Of a stretch of DNA of 14,032 nt, positions 7,005 to 14,032 are shown one piece after another. The notes below the pieces were generated by a model. The model was not told the origin of the DNA. It ran no database searches and saw nothing but the letters and a program-made list of their open reading frames with translations. Position 1 is the stretch's first letter. Each line of letters opens with the position of its first letter. This stretch comes from JBLHOS01 sp047623825 (GTDB lineage: Bacteria > Pseudomonadota > Alphaproteobacteria > Rhodobacterales > Rhodobacteraceae). Made by a program: the position numbers and the translations under genes. The DNA is taken from assembly GCA_047623825.1 (NCBI GenBank), contig JBLHOS010000078.1:1-14032 (forward strand), in the 5' to 3' direction.

Positions 7005-8312
7005 ATGACCAGAGAGTATCTTAAGAAAGCCACCCTTACGGCAAGCAGCGGCGCTGCGAGCGTGCATGAGCTTGTTCAGGGCATCCTCAATGATATTGAG
7101 GTGGGCGGTGACGCAAAAGCGCTGGAATACGCCACCAAGTTCGACAAATACGAGGGCAGCATCGTGTTGTCTGAGGCGGAGATCGAGGCCGCAGTTGCCC
7201 TTGTTCCCGAGAAGATCAAGGCAGACATCCGTTTCAGCCACAACAATGTCCGCCGTTTTGCGGAAGCCCAAAAAGCGACTCTGACTGATATTGAGGTTGA
7301 GATCGTGCCGGGCATGATTGCGGGTCAAAAGACGATCCCGGTCGATGCGGCGGGCTGCTATGTGCCCGGTGGGCGGTATTCGCATATCGCATCTGCGATC
7401 ATGACCGTGACCACCGCCAAGGTCGCGGGCTGCAAGCATATTGTGGCGTGTTCGCCGCCGCGTCCTGGCGTCGGTATCGCCCCGGCGATCATTTATGCCG
7501 CGCATATCTGCGGTGCGGACAAGATCATGGCGATGGGCGGTGTGCAGGGCTTGGCGGCGATGACCTTTGGTCTGTTCGGACTGCCTAAGGCAAATATTCT
7601 TGTTGGCCCGGGCAACCAGTTTGTAGCTGAAGCCAAGCGGATCCTTTTTGGTCGCGTTGGTATCGACATGATCGCGGGTCCAACTGACAGCTTGATCCTT
7701 GCAGATAAAACGGCTGATCCGCTGGTCGTGGCAACGGATCTGGTGGGGCAGGCGGAGCACGGCTACAATTCGCCAGTCTGGCTTGTCACGGATGATCGGG
7801 CTATTGCCGAAGAGGTGATGCGTCTGGTGCCCACGTTGATCGATGCGCTGCCAGAGGTGAACCGCGAGAACGCGTCGGCCGCTTGGCGCGACTATGCCGA
7901 AGTCATGTTATGTGCTGATCGCGAAGAGATGGCCGCAACATCTGATGAATATGCGCCCGAGCATCTTACGGTACAGGCCGCAGACCTTGATTGGTGGCTG
8001 GAGCGGTTGGGCTGCTATGGCTCGCTGTTTTTGGGTGAGGAAACCACCGTGGCATTCGGCGATAAGGCGTCTGGTACCAACCATGTTCTGCCCACCGGCC
8101 GAGCGGCCACCTATACCGGCGGACTTTCGGTCCACAAATACTTAAAGATCGTGACCTGGCAGCGCTCCACACGCGAAGGGGCAAAGCCGATTGCAATCGC
8201 CACCGCGCGGATTGCGCGTTTGGAAGGGATGGAGGGTCACGCCCGTACCGCTGATGTGCGGTTGGCCAAGTTCTTCCCCGAAGAGATCTTTGATCTGACG
8301 GCGGAGGACTAG
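7005..8312 (+). CDS. hpsN: Sulfopropanediol 3-dehydrogenase (HisD family)
   Basis: Cytoplasmic zinc- and NAD-dependent enzyme of 435 residues. Proposed reaction: (S)-DHPS plus 2 NAD+ to (R)-3-sulfolactate, a two-step alcohol-to-acid oxidation like that of histidinol dehydrogenase. HisD-family residues can be seen in order: QAEH with zinc ligands Gln249 and His252, catalytic Glu319-His320 in APEHL, zinc ligand Asp353 in GDKASGTNHVLPT, and zinc ligand His412 in EGMEGHARTADVR. The nucleotide-binding region spans about 130-230 (AMGGVQGLAAMTFG, ILVGPGNQFV, IAGPTDS). On sequence alone it could be called histidinol dehydrogenase. The assignment as HpsN rests on context: TRAP genes upstream, hpsO/hpsP and suyAB downstream, and no histidine genes nearby. 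The end of the protein differs from biosynthetic HisD and lacks any partner his gene. Start: ATG at 7005 with a weak AGGA (6990-6993). Confidence 0.9.
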   Translation: MTREYLKKATLTASSGAASVHELVQGILNDIEVGGDAKALEYATKFDKYEGSIVLSEAEIEAAVALVPEKIKADIRFSHNNVRRFAEAQKATLTDIEVEIVPGMIAGQKTIPVDAAGCYVPGGRYSHIASAIMTVTTAKVAGCKHIVACSPPRPGVGIAPAIIYAAHICGADKIMAMGGVQGLAAMTFGLFGLPKANILVGPGNQFVAEAKRILFGRVGIDMIAGPTDSLILADKTADPLVVATDLVGQAEHGYNSPVWLVTDDRAIAEEVMRLVPTLIDALPEVNRENASAAWRDYAEVMLCADREEMAATSDEYAPEHLTVQAADLDWWLERLGCYGSLFLGEETTVAFGDKASGTNHVLPTGRAATYTGGLSVHKYLKIVTWQRSTREGAKPIAIATARIARLEGMEGHARTADVRLAKFFPEEIFDLTAED

Positions 8313-8315
8313 CCC

Positions 8316-9074
8316 TTGGACAAAGGCGATCATCCTGATCTTAGCGGCCATGTCGCCTGCGTGACCGGGGCCAGTGCTGGCCTTGGTCGGCGCGCGGCAT
8401 TGGTGTTGTCGCAGGCGGGGGCCAAGGTGGTTGCTATCGCGCGGCGCACAGATGCGCTGTTGTCCTTGCAAGCAGAGGCCCCAGGCGAGGTGGCAATTTT
8501 ACCCTATGATCTGAGCGACCGATCAGGGTTGGCTGAATTGGCCACCCGCGCCGCCGAGCCCTTTGGCGCACCAGATATCGTAGTGCACGCGGCGGGCATC
8601 AACACCCGTGAGCCTGCGGACGCCCTGACGTCTGCCGGATGGGATGTCACACTTAACCTAAACCTTGCGGCACCGTTTTTTCTGTCACAGCATTTGGTGC
8701 CGGGCATGCGGGCAAAAGGCTGGGGCCGGATCGTTAATTTCGCCTCATTGCAATCCTCTCGGGCGTTTCCAGACAGTCTCAGCTATGGGGCCTCAAAAGG
8801 GGGGATAGCGCAGATGACCCGGGCTATGGCCCAAGCTTGGTCGTGCGATGGGATCACGGTCAACGCGATCGGTCCCGGTTTCTTTCGCACCGAGTTGACG
8901 GCGTTGGTTTTCAATGACCCTGAGCGTGCTGCGCGCAACGCCGCGCAGACCTGCATCGGGCGCAATGGCGAACCCGAGGATCTGGATGGCCCACTGTTGT
9001 TCTTTTGCTCGAATGCCTCCAGTTACGTGACAGGGCAAGTTCTTATGGTGGACGGGGGGTTCACGGCCAAATGA
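8316..9074 (+). CDS. hpsO: Short-chain dehydrogenase, proposed DHPS 2-dehydrogenase
   Basis: Cytoplasmic NAD(P)-dependent oxidoreductase of the SDR family, 252 residues, the family's usual length. It has the cofactor motif TGASAGLG (17-24), the stabilising HAAG (91-94), Asn116, and the catalytic Ser144, Tyr157 and Lys161 (SYGASKGG). The end MVDGGFTAK is typical. Proposed role: interconversion of one DHPS enantiomer with 3-sulfo-hydroxyacetone, working with HpsP as an isomerising pair that supplies (S)-DHPS to HpsN. It begins with a TTG codon 3 bases after the hpsN stop; GGAGG at 8303-8307 lies 8 bases upstream and supports this start. Its stop overlaps the next start as ATGA (9071-9074), so the two are probably translationally coupled. 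Which enantiomer it acts on cannot be read from the sequence. Confidence 0.82.
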   Translation: MDKGDHPDLSGHVACVTGASAGLGRRAALVLSQAGAKVVAIARRTDALLSLQAEAPGEVAILPYDLSDRSGLAELATRAAEPFGAPDIVVHAAGINTREPADALTSAGWDVTLNLNLAAPFFLSQHLVPGMRAKGWGRIVNFASLQSSRAFPDSLSYGASKGGIAQMTRAMAQAWSCDGITVNAIGPGFFRTELTALVFNDPERAARNAAQTCIGRNGEPEDLDGPLLFFCSNASSYVTGQVLMVDGGFTAK

Positions 9075-10057
9075 AAGCACTTGTTTATACTGGTGTCAAA
9101 ACGTTGGAGTTCCGCGATGTGGCGGACCCTGTTCCATCGGAAGATCACCACTTGATCCGGATCGACAGTGTCGGGATTTGTGGATCGGACATGCATGCCT
9201 ATCTTGGTCACGATGATCGTCGCCCTGCGCCGCTGATCCTTGGCCATGAAGGGGCAGGGACTGTTGTTGACGGGCCTTTGGACGGGACGCGTGTCACGAT
9301 CAACCCGCTGGTCACGTGTGGCACGTGCCCGGCCTGTCTGGCTGGCCGTGATAACCTGTGCAGTACCCGGCAAATAATCTCGATGGCGCCGCGCGAAGGG
9401 GCATTTGCCCAGTTTGTTACGATGCCTGAGCGCAATCTCGTCCCGGTCCCGATCGCGATGACGTTGGAAAAGGCTGCTTTGGCCGAACCGGTGGCAGTCG
9501 GCTGGCACGCGATCCGCCTTGGGCTCGAAGCTTTGTCCGCGGACAGTGTGAAAACTGCCTTGGTAATAGGTGGTGGCGCGATTGGCGTTGCGGCCGCAAT
9601 CAGCATGATTGCGCAGGGCGTGACGGACGTCACTATAGTTGAGCCCAACGTGCTGCGCCGTGATTACCTAAAGCTGCTTGGCGACATCACGGTTCTGTCG
9701 CCCGACCAGATTGCGGGACAACTGTTTGATCTAACGGTCGATTGCGTTGGCTATGACGCCACGCGCGCCACAGCGAGTGCTGTGACCCGCCCCGGAGGAG
9801 TTATCTTGCATGTGGGGTTAGGGGGCGGAACGGCCGGTCTGGACATCCGCCGGATGACTTTGCAAGAGATCACCTTTATCGGAACCTACACCTATACCGC
9901 GCAGGATTTTCGCGACACCTGTGCTGCGATGTTCGACGGGCGGCTTGGCCCGCTAAACTGGACCGAAACCCGCCCCCTAAGCGAGGGGGCCCGTGCCTTC
10001 GGCGAAATCTACAATGGCCAGATTGCTGCGCCCAAAATCATTCTCAAACCTGCATAA
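9071..10057 (+). CDS. hpsP: Zinc-dependent alcohol dehydrogenase, proposed DHPS 2-dehydrogenase
   Basis: Medium-chain dehydrogenase of 328 residues. Catalytic zinc ligands are Cys37 (GICGSDMH), His59 and Glu60 (LGHEGAG); the structural zinc site is Cys83, Cys86, Cys89 and Cys97. The Rossmann motif is VIGGGAIG (165-172) with acidic Glu191 after it, which suggests NAD rather than NADP. Proposed role: oxidation of the other DHPS enantiomer to the 2-keto compound, with HpsO reducing it. The frame also opens upstream at 9005 inside hpsO, but the ATG at 9071 starts directly before MKALVY, the classic first strand of the family, so the longer form is rejected. The product is slightly short for the family because the region between the two zinc sites and the nucleotide domain is compact. 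Sorbitol- or threonine-type substrates cannot be excluded without context. Confidence 0.85.
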   Translation: MKALVYTGVKTLEFRDVADPVPSEDHHLIRIDSVGICGSDMHAYLGHDDRRPAPLILGHEGAGTVVDGPLDGTRVTINPLVTCGTCPACLAGRDNLCSTRQIISMAPREGAFAQFVTMPERNLVPVPIAMTLEKAALAEPVAVGWHAIRLGLEALSADSVKTALVIGGGAIGVAAAISMIAQGVTDVTIVEPNVLRRDYLKLLGDITVLSPDQIAGQLFDLTVDCVGYDATRATASAVTRPGGVILHVGLGGGTAGLDIRRMTLQEITFIGTYTYTAQDFRDTCAAMFDGRLGPLNWTETRPLSEGARAFGEIYNGQIAAPKIILKPA

Positions 10058-10069
10058 CCGGAGACGTCT

Positions 10070-10381
10070 ATGCCCAATACAAAACCCATCCCGAACGAGA
10101 TCCCGCAATTGCTCGTCCATGAAAAGGCCGACAATGTCGGCGTCGTTGTGGTCGAAGGGCTGACCGCTGGCACTGATATGCTGTGCTGCATCACCCACGA
10201 CAACTCTACCTTTCATCTGACGGCGAAACACGATGTTCCCATCGGCCACAAGATTGCCTTGAAAGATCTGAAGGCCGGCGACACCGCTACCAAATACGGT
10301 GAGGATATCGGTAAGATCACCGCCGACATAGCTATGGGCGAGCACGTCCACACCCAAAATTGCAAAACCAAGCGCTGGTAA
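10070..10381 (+). CDS. suyA: (R)-sulfolactate sulfo-lyase, small subunit
   Basis: A 103-residue SAF-domain protein, homologous to the N-terminal domain of altronate dehydratase (UxaA). Visible signatures: DNVGVVVVEGLTAGTDMLC (21-39), KHDVPIGHKIALKDLKAGD (53-71), YGEDIGKITADIAMGEHVH (76-94) and the closing TQNCKTKRW. With SuyB it forms the enzyme that cleaves (R)-3-sulfolactate to pyruvate and sulfite in the cytoplasm. Start: ATG at 10070 with CGGAG at 10059-10063; the stop is 12 bases before suyB. Split SAF/large-subunit pairs also occur among sugar-acid dehydratases, so the function depends on SuyB and the surrounding genes. Confidence 0.88.
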   Translation: MPNTKPIPNEIPQLLVHEKADNVGVVVVEGLTAGTDMLCCITHDNSTFHLTAKHDVPIGHKIALKDLKAGDTATKYGEDIGKITADIAMGEHVHTQNCKTKRW

Positions 10382-10393
10382 GGACACCTGAAA

Positions 10394-11575
10394 ATGGCAA
10401 TGAATTACTCCAACATGACCGTCCATGGCTACCGGCGCGAAAACGGCCGGATTGGCGTGCGAAACCACGTTATCATCCTGCCTGTGGACGACATCTCCAA
10501 TGCGGCTTGTGAAGCGGTCGCAAACAACGTCAAAGGCACTATGGCGATCCCACATGCCTATGGCCGCTTGCAGTTCGGCGAAGACCTTGACGTGCATTTC
10601 CGCACGATCATCGGCACCGGCGCAAACCCCAATGTCGCGGCAGTTGTCGTCATCGGAATTGAGCCCGGCTGGACCAAGCGGATCGCTGATGGCATTCGCC
10701 TGACTGGCAAACCCGTTGCGGAGTTTTCTATCGAGCAGAAGGGCGATTTTGAGACAATCCGCGCGGCTTCCTGGGCTGCGAAGGACTTTGTCCACCATGC
10801 CACGGAAATGCAGCGCGAAGAATGCTCGATCAATGAGCTTTGGGTCTCGACCAAATGCGGTGAGAGTGACACCACCACTGGCCTCGGTTCGTGCCCGACT
10901 GTGGGCAACATGTATGACAAGCTGCTGCCAGAAGGCATCACCGGCTTTTTCGGGGAAACCTCTGAGATCACTGGGGCTGAGCATATTTGTAAAGAGCGCG
11001 CCATTAACGCCGAAGTCGGTGAGCGTTGGTACGCGATGTGGAAGGCCTATCAGGATGATGTGATTTTTGCGCACCAGACTGATGATCTGTCCGACAGCCA
11101 ACCCACAAAGGGTAATATCGAGGGCGGTCTGACCACCATCGAGGAAAAAGCACTTGGTAACCTTGAGAAGATTGGCCGTACGTCACGCTACATCGATATT
11201 CTTGAACCTGCTGAGGCCCCCGGCAAAGGCAAGGGCCTGTATTTCATGGACAGCTCATCTGCTGCCGCGGAATGTGTTACGTTGATGGCTGCCGGTGGCG
11301 CTGTCATCCACACCTTCCCAACGGGCCAAGGCAATGTCGTCGGCAATCCTATTGTGCCAGTGATCAAGATTACTGCGAACCCGCGCACCGTGCGCACGAT
11401 GAGCGAGCATGTGGACGTGGATGTTTCAGGCATCCTGCGCCGCGAGCAGACCATCGATGAGGCCGGTGATGCGCTGATCGAGATGATCCGTCGCACCGCT
11501 AACGGTCGCAACACCGCAGCCGAAGCCCTTGGACATCGGGAATTCTCGATGACCAAGCTCTATCGCAGCGCGTAA
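10394..11575 (+). CDS. suyB: (R)-sulfolactate sulfo-lyase, large subunit
   Basis: Catalytic subunit of the carbon-sulfur lyase, 393 residues, related to the C-terminal part of UxaA-type dehydratases, which usually need a divalent metal such as iron. Visible family features: YRRENGRIGVRNHVIILPVDD (13-33), a cysteine motif STKCGESD (152-159) where sugar-acid dehydratases usually have CGGSD, TGLGSCPTVGN (162-172), and QPTKGNIEGGLTTIEEK (236-252). The Glu in place of the second Gly of the cysteine motif, and the DHPS genes around it, favour SuyB over altronate or galactarate dehydratase. Reaction: (R)-3-sulfolactate to pyruvate plus sulfite. Start: ATG at 10394 with AAGGA (10380-10384); a second in-frame ATG at 10400 is too close to exclude. 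A strong hairpin follows. Confidence 0.9.
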   Translation: MAMNYSNMTVHGYRRENGRIGVRNHVIILPVDDISNAACEAVANNVKGTMAIPHAYGRLQFGEDLDVHFRTIIGTGANPNVAAVVVIGIEPGWTKRIADGIRLTGKPVAEFSIEQKGDFETIRAASWAAKDFVHHATEMQREECSINELWVSTKCGESDTTTGLGSCPTVGNMYDKLLPEGITGFFGETSEITGAEHICKERAINAEVGERWYAMWKAYQDDVIFAHQTDDLSDSQPTKGNIEGGLTTIEEKALGNLEKIGRTSRYIDILEPAEAPGKGKGLYFMDSSSAAAECVTLMAAGGAVIHTFPTGQGNVVGNPIVPVIKITANPRTVRTMSEHVDVDVSGILRREQTIDEAGDALIEMIRRTANGRNTAAEALGHREFSMTKLYRSA

Positions 11576-11582
11576 TCAAGGG

Positions 11583-11612
11583 ACGGGCGGCACGCGTTTG
11601 TGTGCCGCCCGT
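11583..11612 (+). terminator. Intercistronic hairpin between suyB and comC
   Basis: A stem of 13 pairs (11583-11595 with 11600-11612, one G-T pair), GC-rich (ACGGGCGGCAC outer part), closes a GTTT loop. It begins 7 bases after the suyB stop and has no T run after it, so it is probably a stabiliser or a partial, possibly Rho-assisted, stop rather than a full terminator. Its size and placement mirror the hairpin after the TRAP receptor gene. Confidence 0.65.
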
Positions 11613-11638
11613 TGCCAATCTGAGAACGGAATTTCCCA

Positions 11639-12646
11639 GTGACTGACAAAACCCAGATATCCATCGTGGATGCAAAAGATCTGATCCATGCGGCCTTAGC
11701 AGCGGCGGGTGTTTCGCCCGATGTTTGCGTTAGCGTGGCCGAGGCACTGGTTGCCGCAGAGGCCGAGGGCCAAGTTGGTCATGGGTTCTCTCGCCTTGGC
11801 GATTATGTAGCGCAGGTTCGGTCTGGAAAGATCAATCTGGATGCGCAGATTACCATACAGAACCGAGGGCCCGCATCGTTGCTCATAAATGCGGATCAGG
11901 GGTTTGCTTTTCCCGCGTTGGATGCGGCCCTAGCCGCAGGTATCCCACTGGCTGACAAGATGGGGATTGCGATCATGGCGGTCGCAAATTCGCATCACTG
12001 CGGCGCACTTTCGGTTCAAGTCGAAAAGATCGCCCGTGCCGGTCAAATCGGCATCATGGTCGCGAATGCGCCCAAGGCGATGGCGCCATGGGGCGGGCAT
12101 AAGCCGCTATTTGGCACGAACCCGATTGCCTTCGCCACGCCGCAGGCTTCCGGGGAGCCATTGGTGATCGACTTGTCCCTTTCGCGGGTTGCCCGTGGCA
12201 AGGTTATGAATGCCCATAAGTCGAACCAAGCGATCCCGCTTGGATGGGCGCTTGACGCGCAAGGTGTGCCGACAACTGACGCCAAAGCGGCACTGGAAGG
12301 TACAATGCTGCCGATCGGTGAAGCAAAGGGCACGGCGCTAGCGCTTATGGTTGAGATCCTTGCCGCCGCCTTCACGGGCAGCGCGTTGAGCCATCAGGCA
12401 GGATCGTTCTTTGATGCTGATGGGCCAGCGCCGCGCGTTGGTCAAACGCTGATCGCTATTCGCCCAGATGAGACATCGGGGTTTTTGGACCGCGTAAGCG
12501 GCCTTCTCGACACCATCCAAGCCATGGACGGAGTGCGTTTGCCCGGTGCTCGCCGACTGGCTGAGATCCGAACCGCCAATGCCGAAGGGCTATGGGTGGC
12601 AACGCCCTATCTCAGGCTTGCAGAGAGTATTGCACATGAAAACTAA
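11639..12646 (+). CDS. comC: Type-2 malate/L-lactate dehydrogenase family, proposed (R)-sulfolactate dehydrogenase
   Basis: Cytoplasmic NAD(P)-dependent 2-hydroxyacid dehydrogenase of 335 residues with the unusual fold of the LDH2/MDH2 family. Family positions: His48 and Arg52 in GHGFSRL (substrate and catalytic), ANSHHCGA (116-123) with His120 as the likely catalytic histidine, and PWGGHKPLFGTNPIAFATP (150-168), the cofactor region. Proposed reaction: interconversion of sulfopyruvate and (R)-sulfolactate, as for ComC of sulfonate degraders and the related coenzyme M pathway enzyme. Start is a GTG at 11639 with only CGGA (11627-11630) upstream, so expression may be low. Ureidoglycolate, malate or lactate dehydrogenase would look similar; the position between suyB and the exporter decides the call. 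No slcC, its usual partner, is in the window. Confidence 0.75.
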   Translation: MTDKTQISIVDAKDLIHAALAAAGVSPDVCVSVAEALVAAEAEGQVGHGFSRLGDYVAQVRSGKINLDAQITIQNRGPASLLINADQGFAFPALDAALAAGIPLADKMGIAIMAVANSHHCGALSVQVEKIARAGQIGIMVANAPKAMAPWGGHKPLFGTNPIAFATPQASGEPLVIDLSLSRVARGKVMNAHKSNQAIPLGWALDAQGVPTTDAKAALEGTMLPIGEAKGTALALMVEILAAAFTGSALSHQAGSFFDADGPAPRVGQTLIAIRPDETSGFLDRVSGLLDTIQAMDGVRLPGARRLAEIRTANAEGLWVATPYLRLAESIAHEN

Positions 12647-12682
12647 GCCAAATTATTTCAGGCCATCCGGACGCGTCTGTCT

Positions 12683-13711
12683 GTGATTGGTGCGTTGAAT
12701 TTTTCCGACTGGGGGACTCGCAGCCGTGCGTTTCTGCCCGGCGTACTTGTGGCGATCATTATCGCCTTGGCGAGCCAATTTGTTTCAGAACACTATGGCG
12801 CGCCTTCGATGTTGCTGGCGCTTTTGTTTGGGATCAGTCTGAATTTTCTGGCTGACGACCCGCGCTGCGGGCCTGGTATTGCCTTAAGCGCCCGGACGTT
12901 GCTGCGCCTTGGTGTGGCGCTTTTGGGTCTTCGGATCAGTTTTGATATGATTGGCATGCTAGGCTGGCCGATCGTGGCACTTGTGGTGCTGATGGTGCCC
13001 GCAACAATCGCTTTTGGCTTGGCCGCCTCGTCTCTTTTTGGCTTCCAGTACCGGTTCGCTTTTCTGTCAGCGGGCGCTGTAGCGATCTGCGGTGCGTCCG
13101 CGGCGCTCGCAATCGCCGCGATCCTGCCAAAGGATGAAAAATCCGATGACAGATTGGTGTTTACCGTTGTTGGTGTGACTATCCTGTCGACCATTGCGAT
13201 GATCCTTTATCCGATCCTGAGCCGCTTACTTGGCTTTGATGATGTGACGGCGGGCATCTATCTGGGCGCAACAATCCATGATGTGGCGCAAGTGGTTGGC
13301 GCTGGGTTTTCGATTTCAGAGCAGGCGGGTGAGACCGCGACGCTGGTTAAGCTACTGCGTGTGGCGATGCTGGCGCCCGTGGTGGTCCTTGCATCGCTGC
13401 TGATGCGCAGCGTCTCGACAGGAGATGCCGCTGGTGCCCGTCCCCCCCTGATCCCAGGGTTTGTTCTGGCCTTTATTGCGCTCGCGACGCTGAATTCCTT
13501 GGTGAATTTGCCCGCCCCACTGCTGACGGTTGCGGTTGATGGATCGGGCTGGCTGCTGTTGACGGCAATCGCAGCTGTTGGCCTCAAGACACGCCCGGTA
13601 GAGATTTTGAAGGTCGGAAAACCTGCCGCAGCCTTGCTGGTGTCCGAAACGCTTTTCCTGGCCGTGGTCGTCGCCTTAGCCTTGACGCTACTGCCCATTA
13701 CACCAAATTAA
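12683..13711 (+). CDS. suyZ: Sulfite exporter, YeiH/TauZ/SuyZ family (UPF0324)
   Basis: Inner-membrane protein of 342 residues with about 10 hydrophobic segments. The two family hallmarks are present: SAGAVAICGASAALAIAA (129-146) and YLGATIHDVAQVVGAG (193-208). In sulfonate degraders, SuyZ and TauZ of this family are proposed to export the sulfite released by the lyase, which would fit the position after suyAB. The transport role is established by association rather than by biochemistry. The frame is the same as comC, separated by its stop at 12644-12646. Start is a GTG at 12683 with only CCGGA (12667-12671) ahead of it; the first hydrophobic helix begins near residue 17, so no better start is available. 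No sulfite dehydrogenase gene is seen in the window. Confidence 0.8.
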   Translation: MIGALNFSDWGTRSRAFLPGVLVAIIIALASQFVSEHYGAPSMLLALLFGISLNFLADDPRCGPGIALSARTLLRLGVALLGLRISFDMIGMLGWPIVALVVLMVPATIAFGLAASSLFGFQYRFAFLSAGAVAICGASAALAIAAILPKDEKSDDRLVFTVVGVTILSTIAMILYPILSRLLGFDDVTAGIYLGATIHDVAQVVGAGFSISEQAGETATLVKLLRVAMLAPVVVLASLLMRSVSTGDAAGARPPLIPGFVLAFIALATLNSLVNLPAPLLTVAVDGSGWLLLTAIAAVGLKTRPVEILKVGKPAAALLVSETLFLAVVVALALTLLPITPN

Positions 13712-13733
13712 AGCTCTAGAAGGAGACCTGATT

Positions 13734-14032
13734 ATGCCATCCTCCATCCTTATTCCTGTCGCCATCGACCATGAGCCGCTGGTTGCCCAAAAGATTCAGA
13801 CTGCCCGGAAATTGCTTGAACCAGGTGGTCGGATTACGCTTTTGACGGTCCTCGAACAGATCCCCGGATTTGCAGCCGAATTTGTGACTGTGAAATCCGA
13901 AAACCATCTGACGGACAAGATCATGAAGAAGCTCAAGGGTGTGGCGGGCGAGGCGGCTGATATTGATTGTATGGTCGAAACTGGCAAACCCGGTCTGCGG
14001 ATCACCGCAGTCGCACGCGAGATTAACGCGGA
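13734..14032 (+). CDS. Universal stress protein, UspA family (partial, runs off the right edge)
   Basis: The 99 complete codons visible encode the first strands and helices of a Usp fold: SSILIPVAIDHEPLVAQKI at the start (conserved Asp12 after the first strand), then GGRITLLTVLEQIPGF and a Lys-rich helix, ending in ETGKPGLRITAVAREINA, which matches the strand-helix pattern before the ATP-binding loop (the loop is outside the window). Start: ATG at 13734 with a strong AGAAGGAG (13718-13725) 8 bases upstream, 22 bases after suyZ. UspA-like proteins accompany other TRAP operons (TeaD with TeaABC is the known case), where they can bind ATP and tune transport. That function here is inference. Confidence 0.8.
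   Translation, partial: MPSSILIPVAIDHEPLVAQKIQTARKLLEPGGRITLLTVLEQIPGFAAEFVTVKSENHLTDKIMKKLKGVAGEAADIDCMVETGKPGLRITAVAREINA

Noticed and set aside
6960..7760. Minus-strand open frame of 266 codons opposite hpsN
   Set aside because: It is rich in Arg/His/Asp without a domain pattern, and lies under a clearly coding gene on the other strand.
7005..8312. Histidinol dehydrogenase for histidine biosynthesis
   Set aside because: All catalytic residues fit, but the gene lies in a transport and sulfonate-degradation operon with no histidine genes. HpsN is the better call.
9005..9070. Extended N-terminus of the zinc alcohol dehydrogenase
   Set aside because: It lies wholly inside hpsO, and the family's first strand begins at the ATG at 9071.
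9977..11101. Long minus-strand open frame of 374 codons
   Set aside because: It overlaps hpsP, suyA and suyB entirely, and matches no family. It is a shadow of GC-rich coding DNA.
10070..11575. Split altronate or galactarate dehydratase
   Set aside because: The fold is shared, but the STKCGESD motif and the neighbouring HpsNOP, ComC and SuyZ-type genes favour sulfolactate sulfo-lyase. No uronate-pathway gene is present.
1..14032. CRISPR arrays, tRNA genes, insertion sequences or attachment sites
   Set aside because: I saw no regularly spaced repeats, no tRNA-like cloverleaf and no transposase or integrase in the window.

Overview
The window looks like the chromosome of a marine Rhodobacterales (Roseobacter-group) alphaproteobacterium. 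This is inferred from a moderately GC-rich sequence, a Tat-secreted TRAP solute receptor, a LacI-family regulator, and a set of organosulfonate genes typical of marine roseobacters. No rRNA or other phylogenetic marker is present, so the placement is inference.

Layout. Positions 1-285 hold the 3' end of an outer-membrane beta-barrel gene (probably an autotransporter), followed by two tandem hairpins. Positions 372-789 contain no convincing gene. An MFS permease of the YcaD type lies at 790-2052. A stretch without a recognisable gene (2053-2442) contains a perfect 9-bp-arm dyad and a gene-remnant-like open frame. A LacI-family repressor gene (2443-3489, minus strand) is divergent from a long plus-strand operon that runs from 3666 past the right edge. 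Between the two, at 3585-3622, are two LacI-type operators spaced exactly 22 bp centre to centre.

The operon reads: a 62-aa membrane microprotein; TRAP transporter P, Q and M subunits (hpsK/L/M-like); a HisD-family dehydrogenase (hpsN); an SDR (hpsO); a zinc alcohol dehydrogenase (hpsP); the two subunits of (R)-sulfolactate sulfo-lyase (suyA, suyB); a type-2 malate/lactate dehydrogenase (comC); a YeiH/SuyZ-family exporter; and a universal stress protein cut by the window edge.

Together these give a complete proposed route for 2,3-dihydroxypropane-1-sulfonate (DHPS). The TRAP system imports DHPS. HpsP and HpsO interconvert its enantiomers through the 2-keto compound. HpsN oxidises (S)-DHPS twice to (R)-sulfolactate. 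SuyAB splits this to pyruvate and sulfite. SuyZ exports the sulfite, and ComC links (R)-sulfolactate with sulfopyruvate. The pathway is known in Cupriavidus and roseobacters, so it is not new in itself. The less described parts are the head-of-operon microprotein, the operator architecture, two near-identical intercistronic hairpins that divide the operon into three segments, and ComC occurring without its usual partner SlcC in view.
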